A stretch of DNA of 64,000 nt, taken from the NCBI GenBank assembly GCA_963776205.1, contig CAVZLR010000004.1, forward strand, positions 62,001 through 126,000, read 5' to 3'. This DNA is from UBA4459 sp963776205 (GTDB lineage: Bacteria > Bacteroidota > Bacteroidia > Bacteroidales > F082). A program made the position numbers and the translations under genes. This document shows, in pieces, positions 26,358-34,247 of the stretch. The notes under the pieces are model-generated. The model did no database searches, was not told the origin of the DNA, and saw only the letters and a program-made list of their open reading frames with translations. How positions within the stretch are numbered: the stretch's first letter is position 1; every line of letters begins with the position of its first letter.

Positions 26358-27311
26358 CTATTTCCTGTTAATTACTTTTTTTGATGCTTTTACAATATGC
26401 TTAGAATCAAGACCATATGCTTTCAGTAACTCATCGGGTTTGCCGCTTTCACCAAATTTATCCATAACAGATATAAATTCAATTGGTACCGGATAATGTC
26501 GTGATAACAGCTGTGCAACGCTGTCGCCAAGTCCGCCATTAACCTGGTGCTCCTCAGCTGTAACCACGCAGCCTGTTTTTTCAGCAGACTTAAGAATAGC
26601 CGCTTCGTCAATAGGTTTTATCGTATGGATGTTAATGACTTCGGCATGGATATTTTGTTTTTTTAATTCTTTTGCAGCTTCCAGGGCATGCCAGACCAAA
26701 TGTCCTGTGGCAAATATGCTTATGTCTGTTCCATCAATCAAATGTTGGGCTTTTCCAATAGTAAATTCAAAATTGTAAGGTATAAAATTTGGGACTTTTG
26801 GTCTGCCAAATCTCAGGTAAACAGGACCTTCATAATTGGCAACAGCCAGGGTAGCCTGTTTGGTTTGGTTAAAATCGCAAGGGTTGATCACTGTCATGCC
26901 CGGTAACATTTTCATCAAACCGATATCTTCCAGTGTTTGGTGTGTGGCCCCGTCTTCTCCTAAAGTAAGCCCGGCATGTGATGCACAGATTTTTACATTT
27001 TTTTGAGAATAGGCGATCGACTGACGTATCTGGTCATAAACCCTTGAGGTGGAAAAATTGGCGAAGGTGCCTGTAAATGGTATGTATCCTCCAATCGTCA
27101 GCCCGGCTGCTATCCCTATCATATTGGCTTCGGCAATACCCACCTGGAAAAAGCGATCAGGAAAAGCATCTGCAAAGGCATCCATTTTTAGTGAACCGGT
27201 GAGATCAGCACATAAAGCTACCACTCTCGGGTTTGTTTTTCCCAATTCCAATAGTGCTTCGCCAAAACCTGACCGGGTATCTTTTATATTGATGATTTCA
27301 AAGTTTCTCAT
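26358..27311 (-). CDS. transketolase, C-terminal subunit
   Basis: A 317-residue protein carrying the pyrimidine-binding (middle) and C-terminal domains of transketolase. It has the catalytic-region segments RVVALCADLTGS, FQVGIAEANMIGIAAGL and SHAGLTLGEDGATHQTLEDIG, then the C-terminal INIHTIKPIDEAAI and EEHQVNGGLG. Transketolase shuttles two-carbon units in the pentose phosphate pathway. Split transketolases of two genes are common in many bacteria, including anaerobes. The N-subunit gene is 18 bases upstream on the same strand, in the expected order. Confidence 0.95.
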   Translation of the reverse strand: MRNFEIINIKDTRSGFGEALLELGKTNPRVVALCADLTGSLKMDAFADAFPDRFFQVGIAEANMIGIAAGLTIGGYIPFTGTFANFSTSRVYDQIRQSIAYSQKNVKICASHAGLTLGEDGATHQTLEDIGLMKMLPGMTVINPCDFNQTKQATLAVANYEGPVYLRFGRPKVPNFIPYNFEFTIGKAQHLIDGTDISIFATGHLVWHALEAAKELKKQNIHAEVINIHTIKPIDEAAILKSAEKTGCVVTAEEHQVNGGLGDSVAQLLSRHYPVPIEFISVMDKFGESGKPDELLKAYGLDSKHIVKASKKVINRK

Positions 27312-27329
27312 TTTTTGCGCTTCAATACA

Positions 27330-28176
27330 TTAATAATCTCCAAGGGTTTCCTCCAGTTGTGCCAGGGCTGTTTCCTTTTGTTCATCATTCGGAGCAACAC
27401 CATGCCATTTATGCGTTCCCATCATAAAATCAACTCCCATACCCATTTCTGTTTTCATAATGATCATAATTGGGTATCCATTACCGGTTTCTGATTTTAC
27501 ATTGTTCATGATTTTCAGGATATTATCCATATTATTTCCATCCATATCCAGAACCTTAAAACCGAAAGCCTCAAATTTAGCTCTTAAATTCCCCAGCGGC
27601 ATCACCTCATCTGTTGTTCCGTCAATTTGTTTTTTATTGTAATCCACAATGGCAATTAAATTATCAACTTTTTTAGAACCGGCATACATAGCTGCTTCCC
27701 AAACCTGGCCTTCATTTAATTCACCATCACCCATCAGACAGTAAACTAATTTTGTGTCATTGTTTAGTTTTTTTGCTTTGGCTGCACCAATTGAAACTGA
27801 TAATCCCTGTCCCAATGAACCGGAAGCAATCCTGATGCCAGGCAGGCCTTCCATGGTGGCCGGATGTCCCTGCAAACGGGAATGTATTTTACGAAAAGTG
27901 CCCAATTCTGAAACGGGAAAATATCCACTCCTGGCACAGTGCACTATAAAAAACGGGACTGATATGTCCATTCGAAAGGAAGAAAATGTCCTGATGGGTG
28001 CCATTCATTTCAAAATTCGTTGGATCATGGTCAAGCACTTCAAAGAAGAGCGCTGTGAACAGGTCGGCACAACCAAGAGATCCGCCGGGATGCCCCGAAG
28101 CTGCGCCATGCACCATCCGTACAATATCTCTTCTGATCTGAGAAGCTATTTTTTTTAGTTCATCTGCTTTTGGCAT
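27330..28176 (-). CDS. transketolase, N-terminal subunit; frame interrupted by one extra base
   Basis: This carries the ThDP-diphosphate domain: RMVHGAASGHPGGSLG, SNGHISPVFYSAL, GSLGQGLSVSIGAA, and the ThDP motif GDGELNEGQ to IVDYNKKQ. The frame from 28176 stays in register to FYSAL, then breaks. Deleting one T of the coding strand (base 27936) restores AL-ARSGYFPV and gives a 281-residue normal subunit. Without it the first frame stops at 27889 and the rest has no good start. The nearby GH3 gene shows the same kind of error, so an assembly error is more likely than a dead gene; a true mutation cannot be excluded. Confidence 0.9.
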
Positions 28177-28298
28177 ACTAATATGTTGTTAATGAGATGC
28201 GTAGATGTAATGTAATCGATTATATACTAAGTCGCTAATGTAAGTTATTTAATTTATCAGATAGGTGCATTTTTTTTAAACACCTCCTGAAAAATCCA

Positions 28299-28306
28299 TA
28301 TTTTTG
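28299..28306 (+). promoter_or_regulatory. promoter -7 box upstream of the GH3 gene
   Basis: TATTTTTG matches TAnnTTTG and lies 19 bases before the ATG at 28326. Confidence 0.45.
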
Positions 28307-28325
28307 GGCCTTCAATATAGTTTTC

Positions 28326-31273
28326 ATGAGGTATTCAAACATCCCTATTTTTTTTCAATTGTTAATAACAATCCATTTATTGTTGTTTCAATCTTAGCTT
28401 TGCTTTTTGCCAGGTTTCTGAAAATGAGATCTCGAAAGCTGAGACATGGGCTGATTCCGTGTATCAGTCGTTTACATTGGAAGAAAAAATCGCACAATTA
28501 TTTTTCGTCAGGGCCAATCAATCCGATGAGGCTTATATTGACGAAGTTGCCGACTACATTAAGAATTATAACATTGGAGGGGTGGTCTTTTTTAGGGGCG
28601 ACCCCGTGCTGCAGGCATTAAAAACTAACGAATGGAATGCCCTCGCGAAAACACCACTTTTTATTGCTATTGATGCAGAGTGGGGGTTGGGTATGCGATT
28701 AAAGGGTACTATAAATTATCCGTTGCAGATGACACTCGGCGCCATTAATAACAATTCGCTTCTGTATCAAATGGGTGCTGAAATTGCGGCACAAAGTAAA
28801 CGAATGGGCATTCATATCAATTTCGCACCTGTTGTGGATGTAAACAACAACCCGGCAAACCCGGTAATTGGTATGCGCTCGTTTGGAGAAGATCCTGAAA
28901 ATGTTTCACAAAAAGCCTATCAATATATGAAAGGAATGCAGGATAATGGACTGATAGCTTGCGCAAAACACTTTCCTGGTCATGGTAATACCGATGTTGA
29001 TTCACACTTTGACCTGCCGGTAATCAATGCATCAAAAAATGAACTGAAAGATGTTGAATTGGTCCCTTTTCAGTACTTGATAGACAAGGGTGTTTCGGCA
29101 ATTATGGTGGCGCACCTTTCAGTGCCGGCCCTCGAAAAGAAGAAGAAAGCGCCTTCGTCACTTTCTGAAAAAATTGTGGATGGATACCTGAAAGGAACAA
29201 TGGGTTTCGAAGGACTAGTCATCCCTGATGGACTGGATATGAAAGGGGTAACCAAACATTATGAAGAGAATGAAGTAGCTCTTGAGGCTTTTATTGCAGG
29301 TAATGATGTATTGCTCATTCCTGAAAATGTCCCTGCTTCAATTGAAGCTATTAAAGAAGCCATCCTGAAAGGAAATGTGAGTGCAGAGAGACTTGAAAAA
29401 AGTTGTAAGAAAGTCTTGAAATATAAGTATTTGAGTTGGCGCATGGCAAAATATACCTGTCGATACGGAACATTTGATGGTAGATTTAAACAAACCAGTA
29501 TACAAGAAGACAACAGAAAAGCTTTTTGGTGAAGCGATTACAATTGTTAGTAATAAAGAAGATATCATTCCGCTGGCCTATCCTGATACCTTGTCGCCTG
29601 CATTGATTATCATCGGAAGTGAAAACGAAACCGATTTTGAAAGATCATTAACTCAGTTCATGCCTTTTAAAACATTTCGTTTAGCGCATAATGCGGATGT
29701 GAAAAAGCGACAAACTGTTTTAAATGAACTGGACGCATATAACCTGGTGATTATAGCGGTTGTCAATACCAATATACTCGCTTCTCGAAATTTCAATATA
29801 TCAGATGGCGATATGCAGTTTATAGATCATGTCGCCAGAAGGAAACCTGTTATCCTGAATATTTTTGCGAGTCCTTATGCTTTGAATTCAATTTCAAATA
29901 CAAATGCTTTTCAAGCCATAATTATTTCATATCAGGATAAGCCCTATATGCAGAAAGTGTCGGCAGAAGCAATCACCGGCATGCATAAAGTAGTAGGAAA
30001 ATTACCTGTGAGTGCCGGAGGATTTAGTACCGGTATGGGGTTTTCAATAAAGAAAACGAGGATATCATATGCAACTCCGGTAGATCTTGAAATCAATACA
30101 TCTTTTCTTGAGAAGATAGATTCTATTGCCCTGGATGGCATCTCAATTAAAGCATACCCTGGTTGTCAAATTTTGGCAGCTAAGGATGGCTATATTTTTT
30201 ACGAAAAATCGTTCGGATATCATACTTATGATAAAAAAATGGTGGTAAAAAATGACGATGTCTACGATTTAGCTTCGTTGACGAAAATTCTGGCTACTAC
30301 GCCTGCCATCATGCAAATGCAGGACGAGGGTCTGATTGATATCAACAGAAAGCTATCTGATTATTTGTTGTACCTGAAAAGCAGCAATAAATCAGAGCTG
30401 GGTTTTCGGGAGATTATGGCACACCAGGCTGGATTGCAAAGCTGGATACCCTATTACGAAAATACCATTTTAAACACCCTTTGGGATACAGCTGTGTATC
30501 AATCATTCATTTCAGAATCTTTTCCAATAAGGGTAGCCAACAATATGTTCATCCAGGAAAATTATCATTATGCTATTTATAACGAGATCATTCAATCACC
30601 CCTAGAGGAAAAGACATATAATTACAGCGACCTGGGATTTTACCTGTTCAGGGATTTAATTGAGCAGGCCAATAATATCGAATTTGATGACTATGTCTAT
30701 CAGCACTTTTATGATCCAATGGGATTAAAAAATCTCCGGTTTCAGCCCCGTAAGTTTTTCAAATCGAACCGGATCATCCCTACTGAATTCGATCAATCCT
30801 TCAGGCACCAGCTTTTGCTGGGCGATGTGCACGACCAGGGAGCTGCGATGCTGGGTGGTATCTCAGGTCATGCAGGATTGTTTGGAAATGCACATGATGT
30901 AGCCGTGATGATGCAGATGTTTCAGAATGGTGGCGTGTATGGCGGAAGACATTTTATCGATCCTGAAACAGTTCAAATGTTCACTTCCTACCAATTCCCT
31001 GAAAATGATAACCGGCGTGGACTCGGATTTGATAAACCTTTGTTGGAATTTGAAGAGCACCGCACCAATTGCCGTTCGGCTTCGCCTTCAAGTTATGGGC
31101 ATTCAGGATTTACAGGTACATACACCTGGGCCGACCCTGAAACAGGACTGATTTACGTATTTTTGTCGAACCGTGTATATCCTGATATGAACAATACAAA
31201 GCTTATGGAACTGGATATCCGGACCAATATCCACCAGTTATTTTATGAAGCAATAGGAGAAAAAGCAGAGTAA
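28326..31273 (+). CDS. GH3 glycosidase-serine hydrolase fusion; two apparent frameshifts
   Basis: A secreted protein of about 981 residues once two single extra bases are removed. A signal peptide starts at ATG 28326 (MRYSNIPIFF), joined to SFAFCQVSENEIS after removing one T near 28386-28388. The GH3 N-domain has KHFPGHGNTD and the nucleophile region VIPDGLDMKGV, as in beta-N-acetylhexosaminidases of the NagZ type. A second extra T at 29436/29437 breaks the frame at LKYKYLS-GAWQNIPVD. A GH3 C-domain and a beta-lactamase/penicillin-binding-like serine hydrolase domain follow, with SLTK, YSD and HSGFTGT. Known Bacteroidota proteins share this layout. Peptidoglycan-fragment or muropeptide hydrolysis is likely; it faces away from transketolase. 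Confidence 0.88.
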
Positions 31274-31276
31274 GTT

Positions 31277-32188
31277 ATGGGTCACGATCATCACCATCAT
31301 ACACATACAGTTGAAGGCAAGAGGTTGCTGATTACGGTATTGCTGAACCTGGCAATCACGATCGCCGAGTTCATAGGTGGTATATTCTCAAATAGCCTCG
31401 CACTGATCTCCGATGCATTTCATAACCTGAGTGATACCATTGCCATTCTGATTACTTACATTACCGAAAGGATCAGTAAAAGGGCATCCAACGAGAAATT
31501 TACTTTTGGTTATAAGCGTATCCAGATATTGGCGGCGATGTTTAACGCGGTAACCCTGATCGCCATTTCCGTTTTCCTGATATTTGAAGCCTGGGAACGC
31601 TTTAACAATCCACAGCCCATTAAGAGTGTTTTGATGATAACGGTGGCCGTGATTGGTTTACTGGCGAACCTGGTGAGTGTGTTGCTGCTGAAATCGCATA
31701 AAAAAGGCAATATCAATATAAAAGCAGCATACCTTCACCTGATCGGGGATACTCTCTCCAGTGTAGCGGTGATTATTGGGGGTACTCTCATCTATTTTTA
31801 TGAGATATACTGGGTGGATCCGCTTATTACCGTGTTGATTAGCATTTATATTATTAAGGAAACCTATGTGGTGTTGTATGATACCTATAAGATATTGATG
31901 CAACAAACACCTCCAGGGATTGAAATGGAAGGTATTATTGCTGCCGTAACCGCTTTTAAAGAAGTTAAAGGTATCCATCATATTCATATTTGGAACCTGA
32001 CGGATCAGGAGGTGCATTTTGAAGGACATATTGACCTGTGCAAGGATATGAAAGTGAGCGATGGACAGCAGGTAGTTGACAAAATTCAAAGATTATTAAA
32101 AGAAAAATTCAATATAGATCATATAACACTGCAACTGGAGTACGACCGTTGCGACAATAAAGATATTATTCACCAGGAAGGAAAATAA
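31277..32188 (+). CDS. cation diffusion facilitator family transporter
   Basis: A 303-residue CDF (CzcD/ZitB-like) exporter of zinc or related divalent metals. The N-terminus is His-rich (MGHDHHHHTHT), a likely metal sensor or donor. Six membrane helices carry the metal-site motifs LISDAFHNLSD (helix II, HxxxD) and HLIGDTLSS (helix V). The C-terminal cytoplasmic domain (about 210-290) has GIHHIHIWNLTDQEVHFEGHI. It starts 4 bases after the GH3 gene stop and is 6 bases from the next gene, so it heads or belongs to an operon with a membrane protein and a rhomboid protease. Confidence 0.95.
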   Translation: MGHDHHHHTHTVEGKRLLITVLLNLAITIAEFIGGIFSNSLALISDAFHNLSDTIAILITYITERISKRASNEKFTFGYKRIQILAAMFNAVTLIAISVFLIFEAWERFNNPQPIKSVLMITVAVIGLLANLVSVLLLKSHKKGNINIKAAYLHLIGDTLSSVAVIIGGTLIYFYEIYWVDPLITVLISIYIIKETYVVLYDTYKILMQQTPPGIEMEGIIAAVTAFKEVKGIHHIHIWNLTDQEVHFEGHIDLCKDMKVSDGQQVVDKIQRLLKEKFNIDHITLQLEYDRCDNKDIIHQEGK

Positions 32189-32194
32189 GAACAT

Positions 32195-33031
32195 ATGAGT
32201 AAAAGGAGATTAAAGAACGCGTTATTATGGATATTGGCCATCGTGCTGACATTAACAATAGTTATTTATCAAAGAGCCACCGGGCCTACCTACCCGGTAA
32301 AAGGGGAAGTTGTAATTGGCTCTGAAACTATTGATTTTAAACTATTAAGATCGCACGATACCGAAATAAATGCCCCGGTTAAGGTCGAGGTTCAGGATGA
32401 GGAAGTAACAGGTCAGATTACTTTTAAAAGGTTTAAAAGTTACGATGAATGGACCACCGTTGAGATGCGAAGGGAAAACGGGAAATTGGTAACTGAATTG
32501 CCATTTCAGCCTGCAGCGGGTAAAATCGAATACCATGTGAGTTTGTATAAAGATGGCAGGGAATACCAACTGAACGAGGAACCCGCAGTTATCCGTTTTA
32601 AAGGAGCAGTGCCACGGCCTGTATTGATTCCGCACATCTTTTTTATGTTCATTTCCATGTTGTTTGGAATGCGGGCGGCACTGGAAGCCATTTTCAAAGG
32701 CGATGACAACCGTTTTTTCGTGGGTGTTACACTGGTTACCTTATTTGTGGGTGGATTAATCCTGGGGCCTATCGTTCAAAAATACGCTTTCGATGCCTTC
32801 TGGACCGGCTGGCCTTTTGGCCACGACCTGACAGATAACAAAACGCTGGCGACTTTCCTTTTCTGGCTGTTTGCCTATTTTAAATTGCGGAAGAATCCTT
32901 CAAACAGGCTTTGGCCGATTGTTGCTGCTGTAGTGATGCTGGCCGTGTATATTATCCCACATAGCGTACTGGGCTCAGAAATTGACCATACCAAAACGGA
33001 AACTGCTGTTGAACAAACCATCGACGAATAA
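32195..33031 (+). CDS. hypothetical membrane protein
   Basis: A 278-residue protein I do not recognise by name. It has an N-terminal anchor helix (about 11-27) and a beta-rich extracytoplasmic region (about 35-135) with repeated PVKxEV-like strands. About four hydrophobic helices then fill the C-terminal half (about 138-260), one with GGLILGPIVQKYAFDAFWTG. The stop codon TAA overlaps the rhomboid ATG by 1 base, so translation is probably coupled. Its job may be linked to the neighbouring CDF exporter or rhomboid, but nothing in the sequence says how. Confidence 0.75.
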   Translation: MSKRRLKNALLWILAIVLTLTIVIYQRATGPTYPVKGEVVIGSETIDFKLLRSHDTEINAPVKVEVQDEEVTGQITFKRFKSYDEWTTVEMRRENGKLVTELPFQPAAGKIEYHVSLYKDGREYQLNEEPAVIRFKGAVPRPVLIPHIFFMFISMLFGMRAALEAIFKGDDNRFFVGVTLVTLFVGGLILGPIVQKYAFDAFWTGWPFGHDLTDNKTLATFLFWLFAYFKLRKNPSNRLWPIVAAVVMLAVYIIPHSVLGSEIDHTKTETAVEQTIDE

Positions 33032-33639
33032 TGGGGCTTAATATTATACTTGTTGGAATAACAGTTGTTGTTTCCATCATTGCCTTTAGCAATACAGAGT
33101 TGTTTGACAGGTTGAAGTTCAATGCCTACCTGATCAAAGAGCATAAGCAGTATTACCGTTTTTTCTCCTATGCACTAGTGCATGCCGGCTGGCTTCACCT
33201 CCTCATCAATATGTATGTTTTATATTCATTTGGCGATATTGTTGAGAAAGTATTGATGACGCATTTTGATTACCGGGGTTTGCTTTACTATGGGCTTTTA
33301 TATGTAGGAGGCGTAATCTTTTCGACACTTTTTGATTTCAGGAAACAGCGGGCCAACCCGTATTATAATGCAGTAGGAGCCTCGGGAGCTGTGTCGGCAG
33401 TGGTGTTTGCCAGTATTTTGCTGTATCCTTCGGGCAGTATTTTTATTTTTCCCATCCCTTTTGCTTTGCCTTCATGGGTTTTCGGTATTGTTTACCTGGT
33501 GTATTCAGCCTACATGGGTAAAAGAGGAGCGGATAACATCGGCCACTATGCCCATTTCTGGGGTGCGGTATTCGGTATCGTATTTACGGTTATTTTAATA
33601 CCGGATGTGATTCAGCAATTTATTCAAACTGTGTTTTAG
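33031..33639 (+). CDS. rhomboid family intramembrane serine protease
   Basis: A 202-residue membrane protease. The family pattern is clear: HAGWLHLLINMYVLYSFG (with the helix II His/Asn), the catalytic Ser in GASGAVSAVV, and the catalytic His in GHYAHFWGAVFG. It cleaves single-pass membrane substrates within the membrane. Six helices are expected and can be traced. The overlap with the upstream gene by 1 base and its 1-base-distant convergent neighbour YqgE make the region compact. The natural substrate is unknown. Confidence 0.93.
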   Translation: MGLNIILVGITVVVSIIAFSNTELFDRLKFNAYLIKEHKQYYRFFSYALVHAGWLHLLINMYVLYSFGDIVEKVLMTHFDYRGLLYYGLLYVGGVIFSTLFDFRKQRANPYYNAVGASGAVSAVVFASILLYPSGSIFIFPIPFALPSWVFGIVYLVYSAYMGKRGADNIGHYAHFWGAVFGIVFTVILIPDVIQQFIQTVF

Positions 33640-33640
33640 A

Positions 33641-34231
33641 CTAATTCGCATTCGGATCCACCGGGAAGTTTTTCCAGTATTTGTATTCTTCGCCCATTTT
33701 GTTCACAATTTGTTCCCACATGGTAGTGGGTTCAACGTTGAATACCTGCTTCGCAGTTGCCCTGGCAATAATCCATGAGTTCTTTTCGAGTTCCATATCC
33801 AATTGGCGTGCAGCCCAGCCCGAGTAACCAATAAAAAACCTTATGTCTTTCGGTTGGATTGTTTTCAACAGCATCATTTCTTTCAGCATTTCAATGTCGC
33901 CACCCCAGAAAACACCTTTGATGATCTCAAGGCTGTCAGGAAGCAAATCACCCTTGGTATGGATATAAAAAAGATTTTCGGTGTCCACTGGTCCGCCGAG
34001 GTAAATGGGCGCATCAAAATCAGGGAAGTCTTTTACAACTTCATTAAAGTTGGCCGAAATGGGTTTGTTCAGTATGGTACCGAATGATCCTTCTTCATTA
34101 TGTTCGGCAAGCAGTACCACCGAACGGCCAAAAAAATAATCACCCATCAAGGGTTCTGATAATAAAATCCTTCCTTTGGCTGGTTTTACATTATTGGTTC
34201 GTATCTGTAAAAATTTATCTATCTCGTTCAT
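33641..34231 (-). CDS. YqgE/AlgH family protein
   Basis: A 196-residue protein of the YqgE/AlgH family (PF02622). Signatures are GRILLSEPLMGDYFFGRSVVLL, EGSFGTILNKP, PIYLGGPV and RFFIGYSGWAARQLDMELEKNSW. Family members have a conserved fold, but no established reaction; AlgH was first linked to alginate regulation. It is divergent from the MurL-MurD fusion gene, with only 16 bases between the two starts, so their promoters must overlap each other's coding region or share sequence. Confidence 0.95.
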   Translation of the reverse strand: MNEIDKFLQIRTNNVKPAKGRILLSEPLMGDYFFGRSVVLLAEHNEEGSFGTILNKPISANFNEVVKDFPDFDAPIYLGGPVDTENLFYIHTKGDLLPDSLEIIKGVFWGGDIEMLKEMMLLKTIQPKDIRFFIGYSGWAARQLDMELEKNSWIIARATAKQVFNVEPTTMWEQIVNKMGEEYKYWKNFPVDPNAN

Positions 34232-34247
34232 GTTCGCTGTTTTCTAA

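Noticed and set aside
27900..27960. Programmed frameshift in the transketolase N subunit
   Set aside because: No slippery run or downstream structure is seen at 27936. The GH3 gene nearby shows similar extra bases, so assembly error is the simpler reading.
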